Assembly: GCF_000967195.1 (NCBI RefSeq)
Contig: NZ_KQ033871.1
Location: 1,254,236 to 1,318,235, forward strand
DNA length: 64,000 nt
Source of the DNA: Lactobacillus kullabergensis
GTDB lineage: Bacteria; Bacillota; Bacilli; Lactobacillales; Lactobacillaceae
Direction of reading: 5' to 3'
Positions within the stretch are counted from its first letter, which is position 1. Each line of letters begins with the position of its first letter. The notes under the pieces were generated by a model. It had not been told where the DNA came from. It worked only from the letters and a program-made list of their open reading frames with translations, and ran no database searches. Below are positions 1 to 9,202 of the stretch, one piece after another. The translations under genes were made by a program, and so were the position numbers.

Positions 1-332
1 CCAGAGCGCACAATCTCAGCAATCATGCTGGATTCAAAGATTGTCATTGCAATAATAGCTGACAAAATTGCTCCTGGTCTCAAACCAATATTGGGCAGGC
101 CAAAATAAGTAAAGAAGATAATCAATAATAAAGGTAAGTTTCTAACAATGTCAATAATGAAGCCGACAATTGCTGAAATAAATCTAATTTTTGCATAGCG
201 AATTATTCCCAATATCGATCCTAAAATGAAACTTAGTACAATTGCAAAAACTGAAATAAATAATGTGACTGCTAACCCCTTTAATAGAAAACCGAAGTTT
301 AACCATGATAGGGCATTAATCCATGTTTGCAT
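1..332 (-). CDS. Amino-acid ABC transporter permease, partial (cut by window edge)
   Basis: The reading frame opens at an ATG (complement of 330-332) preceded by GGGAGGCGAC and runs off the left edge after about 110 codons. The visible part begins MQTWINALSWLNFGFLLKG and contains hydrophobic segments typical of HisM/GlnP-family inner-membrane permeases. It breaks off at AEIVRSG, which is the start of the EAA loop that contacts the ATPase. It is the last visible gene of the importer operon, 13 bases after the other permease. The two permeases probably form a heterodimer. Family assignment is firm; the transported amino acid cannot be read from sequence. Confidence 0.85.
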   Translation of the reverse strand, partial: MQTWINALSWLNFGFLLKGLAVTLFISVFAIVLSFILGSILGIIRYAKIRFISAIVGFIIDIVRNLPLLLIIFFTYFGLPNIGLRPGAILSAIIAMTIFESSMIAEIVRS

Positions 333-345
333 TTTAGTCGCCTCC

Positions 346-984
346 CTATGCCATTTTCTTTTCTAGATGTTGCATATAATAACTTAAAGGCATAGTAATT
401 ATTAAATACAGCACGCCGATTACAAAATAGCTGTTAAATGTATCAAAAGTCACAGAGGCGATTGCATTAGCCTGATACATTAAATCAAACCCAGCTACAA
501 AAGCCAAAATTGACGAATCTTTGATTAAATTGACAAATTGATTGCCTAATGGTGGAATAACAATTTTAAAAGCCTGAGGCAAAATCACATAACGCATAGC
601 TTGCTTATAAGTCATCCCCGTAGATCTGGCACCTTCCATTTGGCCTTGGGAGACAGACTGAATGCCTGAACGGATTATTTCAGCAATAAAAGCTGAAGTA
701 TACAAAAACAAACCAATTGTACCTGCAGTAAAGCCGTCTATTTTGACAAAATATTTCGGTATTATTAAGTAAAAGAACATTACGATAATTAATAATGGTA
801 TATTACGAAAAATCTCTACGTAAGTCCTACCGATTTTGTTTGCCACTTTATTTGGGATAACCTCTAAAAGAGCTAATAAAACTCCAAAAATCAGGCTAAA
901 TACTAACGTTAACAGGCTTGATAAAATAGTCCAGCCAAATCCTGAAAATAGTTGACCACTAAAATTATTGAAGATACGAATCAT
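346..984 (-). CDS. Polar amino-acid ABC transporter permease
   Basis: A 212-residue integral membrane protein of the HisMQ/GlnP permease family. It has about five hydrophobic segments and a clear EAA loop near residues 100-125 (AEIIRSGIQSVSQGQMEGAR), the site that docks on the ABC ATPase. Its start overlaps the stop of the upstream binding-protein gene by four bases, so translation is probably coupled. With the second permease and the ATPase it forms an importer for a polar amino acid, glutamine or glutamate being common in this family. The length is normal and nothing looks damaged. Confidence 0.9.
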   Translation of the reverse strand: MIRIFNNFSGQLFSGFGWTILSSLLTLVFSLIFGVLLALLEVIPNKVANKIGRTYVEIFRNIPLLIIVMFFYLIIPKYFVKIDGFTAGTIGLFLYTSAFIAEIIRSGIQSVSQGQMEGARSTGMTYKQAMRYVILPQAFKIVIPPLGNQFVNLIKDSSILAFVAGFDLMYQANAIASVTFDTFNSYFVIGVLYLIITMPLSYYMQHLEKKMA

Positions 985-1799
985 TTTATATACATCTCCT
1001 TATAGTTAAAACCAGGAACTTGGCCGAACCACTTTTTAATTAAGCGATTGTATTCTCCACTCTTTTGAATTTTATCAATCGCTCGATTTATAGCTCTATG
1101 AAAAGGTTCTTGATTTTTATTTACTGCGATACCATAAGGTTCTTTAGTATAAGTTCCTCCAGTTACTTCAAGGCTCCCGGGACTCTGTGCGGCTAAACCA
1201 TATAAAATACCATTATCACTAGTCAAAGCATCACCTTGATGCGATTTCAAAGCTGATACAGCCTGACCATAGTCCTGCATTGCGACAACTTTAGCTCTGG
1301 GCGCAACTTTCTTTACTGCCTCAACAGAGTTGTCTCCAACAATACCAATTACAGTTTTGCCATTAAGATCACTTGGCTTTTTAATTTTTGATCCTTTAGG
1401 GACAAGAAATGATTTACCAGCCTGAAAATACGATTTGGAAAAACTAATTACTTGTGCTCTTTCAGGAGTAATTGTCAGAGTGGCAATTACCGCATCAACG
1501 TTACCATTTTTCAATAAAGGTATCCTCGACTGTGAAGTGGCAAGCGTAAAGCGAGCCTGCCCTTTAGGACCTAAAATTTCTCTGGTAATGGCTTTGGCCA
1601 TATCAATATCAAAGCCCTTTTCTTTATCATCTCTAATATCGATTAGACTAAAAAGTTTTTTGTCACCTTCAACTGCCCAAGTAATGGTATTGGACGAGCG
1701 CACATTTTTCAAAGCTGACTGGTCAGTGACACTATTGCCACAACCAGATAAAAGGAACATTCCCAAAAATAGCGAGATTGAGCAAATTAATTTTTTCAT
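981..1799 (-). CDS. Amino-acid ABC transporter substrate-binding lipoprotein
   Basis: A 272-residue family 3 extracellular solute-binding protein. The N-terminus has a lipoprotein signal peptide with lipobox LSGC, so Cys20 should be lipidated and anchored outside the membrane. The two-lobe periplasmic-binding fold is recognisable from the conserved KGFDIDMAKAI segment near residues 62-72 and PYGIAVNKN near 222-230. It delivers the amino acid to the permease pair encoded downstream. It sits 14 bases after the ATPase gene. Homologues bind glutamine, glutamate, cystine or arginine; the specificity here is not resolved. Confidence 0.9.
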   Translation of the reverse strand: MKKLICSISLFLGMFLLSGCGNSVTDQSALKNVRSSNTITWAVEGDKKLFSLIDIRDDKEKGFDIDMAKAITREILGPKGQARFTLATSQSRIPLLKNGNVDAVIATLTITPERAQVISFSKSYFQAGKSFLVPKGSKIKKPSDLNGKTVIGIVGDNSVEAVKKVAPRAKVVAMQDYGQAVSALKSHQGDALTSDNGILYGLAAQSPGSLEVTGGTYTKEPYGIAVNKNQEPFHRAINRAIDKIQKSGEYNRLIKKWFGQVPGFNYKEMYIK

Positions 1800-1813
1800 G
1801 ATATTGCCCCCTC

Positions 1814-2551
1814 TTAATGCGCTATTATTTTGCTTAAAAATTGCTGCGCCCGTTCTGTTTTCGGCTGTTTAAAGAAGGAAGAACTGTCATCATCTTCAAC
1901 AATTTGACCCTGATCCATAAAGATAACACGGTTAGCTACTTCCTTAGCAAAGCCCATTTCGTGGGTCACGATCAAAGAGGTCATATCGCTAGACGAAGTA
2001 ATCTTTTTAATTACTTGTAAAACTTCATCAATCATCTCCGGATCAAGCGCTGAAGTTGGTTCATCAAAAAGCAGTAATTTGGGATGCATCGCTAAAGATC
2101 GAGCAATCGCCACGCGCTGTTTTTGACCACCAGATATTTGGGCTGGCATATTTTGGGCTTTATCAGCCACTCCAACCATATCAAGTAAATGCATTGCCTG
2201 CTTTTTATTTTCAGCTTCAGGCATATGACTGACAATTCGTGGTGCCAGCATCACATTTTCCAAAACATTTTTGTTCTTATAAAGATTAAAGTGTTGGAAA
2301 ACCATACCGACATCCTGACGCAACCTATTTGAATCAGTCTTAGGATTGGACAAATCCTGATTATTAACTATCAGCTTTCCACCCTGGATTGACTCTAAGC
2401 GGTTTATTGTTCTAATAAGCGTACTTTTACCGGAACCGGAAGGTCCGATTAAAACAACAGTTTCGCCTTTATCGATTTGTAAATTAATACTATGCAACGC
2501 GTGAAATTTGCCATAAAATTTCTGCACGTCATGAAATTCTACCATTGACAT
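1814..2551 (-). CDS. glnQ: Amino-acid ABC transporter ATP-binding protein (GlnQ type)
   Basis: A 245-residue ABC ATPase that powers the importer encoded downstream. Visible motifs are Walker A GPSGSGKST at 36-44, signature ISGGQKQR near 139-146, Walker B LLLFDEPTSALD near 160-171 and the switch histidine in LIVTHEMGFA. The pattern matches the PAAT/GlnQ subfamily closely. The start has a strong AAGGAGC ribosome-binding site eight bases upstream. It is the first gene of a four-gene operon (ATPase, receptor, permease, permease), with a promoter at 2683-2710. The symbol marks the family, not a proven substrate. Confidence 0.9.
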   Translation of the reverse strand: MSMVEFHDVQKFYGKFHALHSINLQIDKGETVVLIGPSGSGKSTLIRTINRLESIQGGKLIVNNQDLSNPKTDSNRLRQDVGMVFQHFNLYKNKNVLENVMLAPRIVSHMPEAENKKQAMHLLDMVGVADKAQNMPAQISGGQKQRVAIARSLAMHPKLLLFDEPTSALDPEMIDEVLQVIKKITSSSDMTSLIVTHEMGFAKEVANRVIFMDQGQIVEDDDSSSFFKQPKTERAQQFLSKIIAH

Positions 2552-2682
2552 AATTATTGCTCCTTTTTAGCAGTCTTAATTTAACTATCTAAACCAAGCT
2601 TTTTTAGCAATTGATTAATTAATCAAAAGTGCATCCCGTCAACACTACATTTTGTTACTCGACGTGCAAATTTTAGCGGTTT

Positions 2683-2710
2683 TTTATATTTATAAGGTCT
2701 AAGTTGTCAA
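2683..2710 (-). promoter_or_regulatory. Sigma-A-type promoter of the amino-acid ABC operon
   Basis: On the minus strand TTGACA is followed after 16 bases by TATAAA, a near-consensus vegetative promoter. It would give a leader of about 125 nt before glnQ. I see no recognisable riboswitch in that leader. Inferred from sequence only. Confidence 0.65.
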
Positions 2711-2762
2711 ATTATTCCTGCAATCTATTAAATTAAACTTATCTTTACTATCATTTACTCTA

Positions 2763-4697
2763 TTATTCTTCACGTGAATATGATTTAACATCCTGTTCAA
2801 TTTCACGAATAAATTCATCAAAGCTCATGGCTACTTCTTCTTCAGTGCCGTAGCGACGAACATTAACTCCCTTGTCCTTTAATTCCTTGTCACCTAAAAC
2901 AAGAGTATATGGTACTTTTTGAGTTTGTGACTCACGAATCTTGTAACCTAATTTTTCATTACGTAAATCTGCTTCTGCTCTAAAGCCACGTTTATTAAGT
3001 TCGTCGCGAACTTTCTTAGCATAATCAGAATGAGCATCAAGATTAACCGGGATCACTTCTACTTGAACTGGAGCTAGCCATGTTGGAAAGGCGCCCTTGT
3101 ATATCTCAATCAGGTAAGCAATGAAACGCTCCATAGTACCTACAATTCCGCGGTGAATCATAACTGGACGATGCTCTTCGCCATCTTGACCAACGTAGGT
3201 TAAATTAAATCTTTCAGGCAGCATGAAGTCTAGTTGAATTGTGGACATTGTTTCATCTGCACCTAAAGCAGTCTTAGTTTGAATATCAAGTTTAGGACCG
3301 TAAAAGGCAGCTTCACCTTCAGCTTCAACATAGTCAAGTCCCATATCGTCCATAGCCTTTTTCAGCATTGACTGACTTCTTTCCCACATTTCATCATTTG
3401 CAAAATACTTTTTAGTATTCTTTGGATCACGATAGGAAAGTCTGAAGTAGTAATCAGTGATGTCAAAGTCTTTGTAAACATCTAAAATTAGAGTCAAGAT
3501 TTTTGAGAACTCACTTTGAACTTGATCTAAAGTCACAAATGTATGACCGTCATTTAAAGTCATTTCTCGTACACGTTGCAGTCCTGACAGAGCACCAGAT
3601 TTTTCATATCTGTGCATCATGCCCAATTCGGCAATTCGAATTGGCAATTCACGGTATGAACGAATGTGATGCTTGTAAATTTGAATATGTGAAGGACAAT
3701 TCATTGGTCGCAGTTCAAGCATTTCACCGTCACCCATATCCATTGGTGGGAACATGTCGTCACGATAGTGTGCCCAATGCCCAGAAGTCTTATAAGCATC
3801 AACGTTCATTAAAACTGGAGTATAAACGTGTTGGTATCCGTCAGCGACTTCTTTATCAATGATATAGCGTTCAACTACACGGCGAATTGTGGCACCTTTT
3901 GGCATCCAGTAGGGCAATCCAGCACCAACTTTTGGATCAACAAAGAATAAATCAAGATCACGGCCAATTGTTCTATGATCACGTTCCTTAATTTCTTCAC
4001 GCCGTTTAATGTCCGCATCCAAATCTGCCTTTTTAAAGAATGCTGTACCAGAAATTCTTTGAAGCATAGGATTAGAGGATTGCCCTTTCCAGTAGGCACC
4101 GGCAACAGATAACAATTTAAATTGCTTAATTTTACCGGTGTTTGGTAACAATGCGCTAAAACCAAAATCGACAAAATTGCCTAACTTATGAACTTGTACT
4201 TGGTCATTTTTTTCAGCTTTAAGCATTTCACTCTTATAAGGATCATCCTTAAAAAGATCAGAAAGCTCGTCTTTAGACATTAAGTTGGATTCAATCTTTT
4301 CTCCTGCTTTAATTGCTTTTTTGATTGCTTTTTCCAAGTCTGGTAATTCATTGACTTTTATTTGATTTTCTTTATCAGTATCAACGTAAAAGCCCTCATC
4401 GTCAGATCCATGTTCACCAAAATGAATTTCAGGATAAGCTTTCTTGGCCACGGCTTCAAGAACAAATACAACGGTATCACGCAAAATTGTTAGACCCTCT
4501 TTATCTCTGTCGGTTATAATTGCAACTTCCGCATTTTTGTTCAACTTATAGTCTAAAGCAACAATTTGACCATCTACTTTTGCACCAAGAGCAGCTTTAC
4601 CTAAAGATGTACCAATGCCATGTGCTAAATCAGAAATTGAAACAGCTTCAGTAAAATCTTTTTTTGAGCCGTCAGGCAAAGTAATCGAAAAACTCAT
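2763..4697 (-). CDS. thrS: Threonyl-tRNA synthetase
   Basis: Class II aminoacyl-tRNA synthetase that charges tRNA-Thr; 644 residues from the chosen start, a normal length. Order: TGS domain (1-60), editing domain (about 65-230), catalytic core (about 240-535) with MNCPSH carrying the zinc-ligand cysteine and [15 protein letters not shown] as motif 3, then the HGTP anticodon-binding domain to the end. The start is the ATG directly after GGAGGAAATA; an in-frame TTG four codons earlier lies inside the ribosome-binding site and is unlikely. The gene stands alone behind a T-box leader, so it should be induced by uncharged tRNA-Thr. Confidence 0.97.
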   Translation of the reverse strand: MSFSITLPDGSKKDFTEAVSISDLAHGIGTSLGKAALGAKVDGQIVALDYKLNKNAEVAIITDRDKEGLTILRDTVVFVLEAVAKKAYPEIHFGEHGSDDEGFYVDTDKENQIKVNELPDLEKAIKKAIKAGEKIESNLMSKDELSDLFKDDPYKSEMLKAEKNDQVQVHKLGNFVDFGFSALLPNTGKIKQFKLLSVAGAYWKGQSSNPMLQRISGTAFFKKADLDADIKRREEIKERDHRTIGRDLDLFFVDPKVGAGLPYWMPKGATIRRVVERYIIDKEVADGYQHVYTPVLMNVDAYKTSGHWAHYRDDMFPPMDMGDGEMLELRPMNCPSHIQIYKHHIRSYRELPIRIAELGMMHRYEKSGALSGLQRVREMTLNDGHTFVTLDQVQSEFSKILTLILDVYKDFDITDYYFRLSYRDPKNTKKYFANDEMWERSQSMLKKAMDDMGLDYVEAEGEAAFYGPKLDIQTKTALGADETMSTIQLDFMLPERFNLTYVGQDGEEHRPVMIHRGIVGTMERFIAYLIEIYKGAFPTWLAPVQVEVIPVNLDAHSDYAKKVRDELNKRGFRAEADLRNEKLGYKIRESQTQKVPYTLVLGDKELKDKGVNVRRYGTEEEVAMSFDEFIREIEQDVKSYSREE

Positions 4698-4727
4698 TAT
4701 TTCCTCCAAAATTTTTATAATAAAAAA

Positions 4728-4940
4728 TCCCAGTGCAATTAAGCACTGGGACGTTAATTAACGTGGTTCCACCCAAAATTTAGTTCAAGAAAATGAACTA
4801 TCTCGTTATAGATTGTTAACGGAATCTAACCCATTATCAAAATTTAGGTATGAATGATTGGATTGCAAACGCTGATGAAAGCTTCCAGAATACCGCTTTT
4901 CTCTCTGAGTTGCATTGCAACATGTTCATTCATTGGTGTT
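4728..4940 (-). promoter_or_regulatory. T-box riboswitch leader of thrS
   Basis: The minus strand carries the T-box antiterminator sequence GGTGGAACCACG, followed by a terminator hairpin (CCCAGTGC paired with GCACTGGG, 4730-4747) and a T-run just before the thrS ribosome-binding site. Uncharged tRNA-Thr is expected to stabilise the antiterminator. The bulge reads UGGA, which suits a tRNA with U73. I could not place the specifier codon with confidence. Confidence 0.9.
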
Positions 4941-4941
4941 A

Positions 4942-4969
4942 ATTATAACCCAATAATTTTTTAATGCAA
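4942..4969 (-). promoter_or_regulatory. Promoter of the thrS T-box transcript
   Basis: Minus-strand TTGCAT, 16-base spacer, TATAAT. It is placed just upstream of the T-box leader, as expected for a T-box transcription unit. Confidence 0.65.
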
Positions 4970-5014
4970 GTATATTTTCATTAAAAAATAAAATTATTCT
5001 GCATCTTTTATAAC

Positions 5015-5914
5015 TTAGTGACGCCGATTAGGTCCAGATATTACTATTTCCGCTGCTAAAGAATGTATTCTTTCCATTATTCTAGCAGCCTTTACTGGTT
5101 CAATTGCATTTTTAGTTTCCTTAAAATGATCCTCCAAATCATCCATGGCAAAATTGGACGAGAAAAAGGTTGGCAAAATATTGTCCATTCGAGCCTGTAA
5201 AATTACTGCCAAGACCTCGTCTCGCGACCATTGACTTAAATTTTCCGCACCGATATCATCCAATATTAACAAGTCAGAATTAGCAATTTTTTGTACTTCA
5301 CTTTGTAAACTATTGTCATTAAAATGACTGGACAAACTGGCAATGAATGTTGGAACGTGCAGAAAAACAACATATTTTTCCATTGCAGCTACCTGATTTG
5401 CCAATCCTGCTAAAATATGCGTTTTACCAATACCAAAATTACCGGATAAATAAAGACCCTTTTGGTGAATATCTTGTGAATACCGATATAAAAAGCGCTG
5501 AATAGCAGTCATTACTTCTGCTCTTTCTGGTGTCATTTCAATTTTACTTAAACGTACATCATGTAATCCCTCTGGTAAATTAATTAAACGCAAGTGCTTT
5601 TTGATATTAATTTCCTGATCATGAATCAGTTTACTGTCTTCAGGAACAAATTTAAGACTAATGGCATTTTTATTCATTATCAAATCTGGATAATATCCTT
5701 TGGTCACAGGATCTTTTTTATGTTGGCTGAGATAAAATTCAAAAAGACTGGGAAGGCTTTTATCAATTATACTGTCATTAAGTTGTGCTCGGTGCTGATT
5801 GATAAATTGTTGCACTTTGGGCTCAGCCAAAACTTTTTGCTTAATTTTAGCGGTACTCTCGTCTTCTACTTTAGCTGTTTGTCCTTTAACCATAAATTTT
5901 TTAATGGGTTGCAT
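5015..5914 (-). CDS. dnaI: Primosomal protein DnaI (helicase loader)
   Basis: A 299-residue AAA+ ATPase that loads the replicative helicase during initiation and restart in Firmicutes. The N-terminal third is the helicase-binding domain. The C-terminal part has Walker A GNFGIGKTH (near 160-170) and Walker B LLILDDIGAE (near 212-221), with an arginine-finger-like region near the end. It lies 10 bases after dnaB, its loading partner, at the end of the polA-mutM-coaE-nrdR-dnaB-dnaI operon. Length and motifs are typical of B. subtilis DnaI. Ribosome-binding site AGGTGAAG precedes the ATG. Confidence 0.93.
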   Translation of the reverse strand: MQPIKKFMVKGQTAKVEDESTAKIKQKVLAEPKVQQFINQHRAQLNDSIIDKSLPSLFEFYLSQHKKDPVTKGYYPDLIMNKNAISLKFVPEDSKLIHDQEINIKKHLRLINLPEGLHDVRLSKIEMTPERAEVMTAIQRFLYRYSQDIHQKGLYLSGNFGIGKTHILAGLANQVAAMEKYVVFLHVPTFIASLSSHFNDNSLQSEVQKIANSDLLILDDIGAENLSQWSRDEVLAVILQARMDNILPTFFSSNFAMDDLEDHFKETKNAIEPVKAARIMERIHSLAAEIVISGPNRRH

Positions 5915-5924
5915 TTTACTTCAC

Positions 5925-7289
5925 CTACTTCATGCCGTTTTTATCTTCAAAATTCTTGAAAAATTCTTTTAGCTCCGCACTTGAGACATCAGATTTTACT
6001 TTTGGCTTTTGCTTGTTCCAATCAGTGCCCTTTTCAACCGTTTTTCTGGGAACAAATCTGTTATAGCGCTTGCTCTGCCTTTGTTCTTGGGTCTTTTTTC
6101 TCTTTTCCATGTAATCTAAGGCCTGAGCACCAGTTTTAATTCCATGTTGCAGCCAATCATGCAAAATTTTGTTTGCTAATCGAAAAGAAATGTTGGGACC
6201 GCTTTTTAAACAAGCATATGTCAGAATATTAAGTAATTCCGCTGATATTCCCTTGTCATTATATAGACTGTCTAACACTTGATATTCACTAGCGTCAACA
6301 AAATCATTTTTTTCAGTTTTTAAATGATATAAAAACTGCGCTGGAGTATCAGTCTGAGCTTTTTGCAATAATTTTTGTTCTTTTTGATTTAATTGGCTAT
6401 CACTTTTATTAAATTTTTCAGGTATTTTTGCCTTGTCTTGCAAATGCCTGCGAGTATCGCTTCCATGAATGCTGTTAGCAATAGTTTGCTTTATTTCTCG
6501 CATATTTAAATGATAGTCACCATGCAAGCATGGTATTGCCTCATCGACAAATTCCTGTTCTGAAAGCCCATATATACGCATGACAGCTCGAATAGCTTCT
6601 CTATTCTGATCAATTTCGCTGCCAGCAATTTGATAAATTTCAAATTGCTGTTTCATAAAATCCCAGTCAATATTATCTTGATCATTGACAGTAGCATAAT
6701 CGCTCGCAGAATAATTATTCTCTCGAGCAGCTTCTTTGACCTCAATTGAAGGATCTATTGCTTCTTGATCGGATAAATGGAAAACATCCATAAAGGAAGC
6801 AGAAATATTGGGTGCTCCCTTGATGCCACTTAATTCGCTCCGGTTTTGTTTAGCCTCTCTTGCAAACTCGTGACTTAATTTATTAAAAGCAGTTATACCA
6901 ACTTTTTCTTTTAATAAACTAGCTAAAAGAGCAGTTGAAAAAAATTCACTGCTTGCTGGAACATTTTTAATTTCGAAACACAAAACATGACCCATGATCT
7001 GGTTGTCAAGCAATCTCGTTTGAATCAGACCAACAGCTTCAAGCTTATGCAACGCACCAAATAATTTTTTTATATCACAATCTGTCTGTTCTTGAAGAGT
7101 ATAAATTCCCTTAGCATCAGAAAGCATTGCCTGTGCATTATAATCTTCATTCAAACTTAAATAGAGTGCTAAAGGAAGAGAGCCAATAAGAGGTTGATAT
7201 AGTTTAATTAATATGCGCAAATCTTTTGGAAAAATATCCACCCTGTTGGTAATGAAAAAAGGCTGTTTGGGATTATTTGTCTCAAACAT
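5925..7289 (-). CDS. dnaB: Replication initiation and membrane attachment protein DnaB
   Basis: A 454-residue Firmicute DnaB, which is not the helicase but the remodeler acting with DnaD and DnaI to recruit the helicase at oriC and stalled forks. The N-terminal winged-helix-like part and a C-terminal DnaD/DnaB2 (DDBH) helical domain around 330-390 are recognisable. The tail is basic and Lys/Arg-rich (KRKKTQEQRQSKRYNR). It is followed closely by dnaI and preceded by nrdR with a two-base gap, the classical order in lactobacilli. The family is quite divergent, so the call leans partly on this context. Confidence 0.9.
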   Translation of the reverse strand: MFETNNPKQPFFITNRVDIFPKDLRILIKLYQPLIGSLPLALYLSLNEDYNAQAMLSDAKGIYTLQEQTDCDIKKLFGALHKLEAVGLIQTRLLDNQIMGHVLCFEIKNVPASSEFFSTALLASLLKEKVGITAFNKLSHEFAREAKQNRSELSGIKGAPNISASFMDVFHLSDQEAIDPSIEVKEAARENNYSASDYATVNDQDNIDWDFMKQQFEIYQIAGSEIDQNREAIRAVMRIYGLSEQEFVDEAIPCLHGDYHLNMREIKQTIANSIHGSDTRRHLQDKAKIPEKFNKSDSQLNQKEQKLLQKAQTDTPAQFLYHLKTEKNDFVDASEYQVLDSLYNDKGISAELLNILTYACLKSGPNISFRLANKILHDWLQHGIKTGAQALDYMEKRKKTQEQRQSKRYNRFVPRKTVEKGTDWNKQKPKVKSDVSSAELKEFFKNFEDKNGMK

Positions 7290-7291
7290 AA

Positions 7292-7759
7292 TTAATTACC
7301 CTTTTCCCTTTTTGCAATCATATCTTCCATTGTTTTCATGAAGCTAGACATATCTTTAAATTCACGATAAATAGAAGCAAAACGAATATAAGCAACATCA
7401 TCAATTGTTGCCAGCTCATCCATTACCAGTTGACCAATTTTTTTCGAAGAAATCTCGCTAACCCCCTGTTGTCTGACCTTGTTTTCTACATGATCGACTA
7501 GTTCTTCAAATTGTGTACTTGATATCGGCCGTTTTTGACCAGCCGCCATCACACCATGTAAAATTTTTTTACGATTAAAAGGTTCGCGAGTACCATCATT
7601 CTTAATCACTAGTAAAGGAGTAGTTTCAACTCGTTCAAATGTGGTAAAACGAAAGCCGCAGTTTTCGCATTCACGCCGACGTCTGATTGCGCGATTTTCA
7701 TCACTGGGTCGTGAATCAATGACTTTTGAGGCATTTTTATGACAATTAGGACATTCCAT
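7292..7759 (-). CDS. nrdR: Transcriptional repressor NrdR
   Basis: A 155-residue Zn-ribbon/ATP-cone repressor that senses ATP/dATP and controls ribonucleotide reductase genes. The zinc ribbon uses Cys3, Cys6, Cys31 and Cys34 (CPNC and CENC). The ATP-cone covers about residues 48-140. The length is typical for the family. The start overlaps the end of coaE by 14 bases and follows GGGGAGGAC. Co-location with polA and dnaB/dnaI links dNTP supply with replication. No NrdR box pair was identified in this window. Confidence 0.96.
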   Translation of the reverse strand: MECPNCHKNASKVIDSRPSDENRAIRRRRECENCGFRFTTFERVETTPLLVIKNDGTREPFNRKKILHGVMAAGQKRPISSTQFEELVDHVENKVRQQGVSEISSKKIGQLVMDELATIDDVAYIRFASIYREFKDMSSFMKTMEDMIAKREKGN

Positions 7760-8363
7760 ATAAGTCCTCCCCTTTTATGTTAAGAAGCAATTTTTCTAAT
7801 TTCGATTTCAAATCTTGTTTTGTACCAGTATTATTAATTACAAAATCAGCCAATTTTTCTTTCTGGGACAAAGGCATTTGACTGCGAATACGCTTCAAGG
7901 CAGCACGCTCACTCAAATGATCCCTTAACATTAGCCTTTTCATTTGCAGTGATTCCGGTATTGCAATTAATAAGGTAAAATCGCAATATTTTTGACCATT
8001 TGATTCAAACAAAACTGGTGCATCCACAACAACCAAAGAATTTTTGTTCATGTTGTTTAGCGCAATTTTAGCTTGTATTTCTTGAAAAATCAATGGATGG
8101 GTAATTCCATTTAAAGCTTCAAGTTGTTTTTTATCGTTAAAAACAATCTGTCCTAACTCTGAACGATTAATTGATCTATCTGACTTAAGAATGCTTGTAC
8201 CAAAATGTTTTAAAACCAGTTCATAGCCCTTTTCGTCCCTATTTAAAATATCGTGAGCAATTTGATCGCAGTCTATAACCGGTATTTGTTTATCTCTAAA
8301 AAAAACATCTGCAGTACTTTTACCACTTGCTATCCCACCGGTTAAGCCTAAAATCTTTGTCAT
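7746..8363 (-). CDS. coaE: Dephospho-CoA kinase
   Basis: Phosphorylates the ribose 3'-OH of dephospho-CoA, the last step of coenzyme A synthesis in the cytosol. The 205-residue sequence opens with the P-loop GLTGGIASGKST (6-17), followed by VIDCDQIAHDIL and the LID-like region RLMLRDHLSERAALKRI near 145-160, all typical of CoaE. The start ATGA overlaps the stop of mutM, indicating translational coupling within the operon. Length is normal and no key residue is missing. Confidence 0.96.
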   Translation of the reverse strand: MTKILGLTGGIASGKSTADVFFRDKQIPVIDCDQIAHDILNRDEKGYELVLKHFGTSILKSDRSINRSELGQIVFNDKKQLEALNGITHPLIFQEIQAKIALNNMNKNSLVVVDAPVLFESNGQKYCDFTLLIAIPESLQMKRLMLRDHLSERAALKRIRSQMPLSQKEKLADFVINNTGTKQDLKSKLEKLLLNIKGEDLYGMS

Positions 8364-9190
8364 TTATAAATCACCTGACACTTAGGGCAAAAAGTAGTTC
8401 CTCGTCCATTTACCTTAATTTTCTCAAGAGGTGTGCCACAACGCACACAAGGCTCGCCTTTATGTCCATATACTTGCAACATTTTTTGAAAACCTCCTGT
8501 CTTCCCGTTCGCATCCAGATAGGTATGAACTGTAGTACCTCTTTCAGCAATTGCCAATTCTATTAACGAATTAATATTGTCGTGCAATTGCGCTATCTTT
8601 TCTGCTGGAATGGTATTGGCTTGACTTAACGGGTGAATTTTTGTTTCCCACAAAACCTCGTCAACGTAGATATTGCCCAAACCTGCAACAATAGATTGGT
8701 CAAGGAGTGTGTTTTTAATATTTTTCTTTTTACGCGCTAAACCATTTTGTAGATACGAAACGGTAAAAGCTGCTGAATTAGGTTCAACACCTAATTTGCC
8801 AATACCAGTTTTTTCCCTTTCAGTCCCCGTCTTAATCAGCTGCATTCGGCCAAACTTACGCACATCATTATAGCGCAATGCTGAATTATCTTTAAAAACA
8901 ATTTGCACGTGGTCGTGTTTGTCCTTTTTAGTATTTATTTTGACTAAACGATATTTACCTTCCATGCGTAAATGAGACACTATTGTTAAATTGTCACTGA
9001 GACGAATAAGCAAATATTTAGCGTAACGATCTATATTTTCTATCTTTTTTCCAGTTAGCTGTTTTGCAAATTCTTTAGCATCTCCGGTGATAATCTTGGG
9101 GTACCATACAGTTACTTCTTTTATTGTTTTTCCTTTGATAAGAGGAAGAAGTGTTCGCCTAACAGTTTCAACTTCCGGCATTTCAGGCAT
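8360..9190 (-). CDS. mutM: Formamidopyrimidine-DNA glycosylase (Fpg/MutM)
   Basis: Bifunctional glycosylase/AP lyase that removes 8-oxoguanine and ring-opened purines. The start is fixed by the catalytic N-terminus: after Met removal the protein begins PEMPEVETVRR, with Pro2 as nucleophile and Glu3 essential. A helix-two-turn-helix lies around 155-185 and the C-terminal zinc finger has four cysteines (CVRCG near 249 and CPKC near 270). At 276 residues it is standard. It sits between polA and coaE, linking base-excision repair to the DNA polymerase that fills the gap. Confidence 0.97.
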   Translation of the reverse strand: MPEMPEVETVRRTLLPLIKGKTIKEVTVWYPKIITGDAKEFAKQLTGKKIENIDRYAKYLLIRLSDNLTIVSHLRMEGKYRLVKINTKKDKHDHVQIVFKDNSALRYNDVRKFGRMQLIKTGTEREKTGIGKLGVEPNSAAFTVSYLQNGLARKKKNIKNTLLDQSIVAGLGNIYVDEVLWETKIHPLSQANTIPAEKIAQLHDNINSLIELAIAERGTTVHTYLDANGKTGGFQKMLQVYGHKGEPCVRCGTPLEKIKVNGRGTTFCPKCQVIYK

Positions 9191-9202
9191 TAAAATTACT
9201 CC

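Noticed and set aside
1435..1872. Plus-strand open frame of 145 codons opposite the binding-protein gene
   Set aside because: Antisense of a well-conserved lipoprotein gene, no ribosome-binding site and no recognisable domain.
2552..2682. Riboswitch in the leader of the amino-acid ABC operon
   Set aside because: The leader is long enough but no T-box core or other known aptamer motif could be found.
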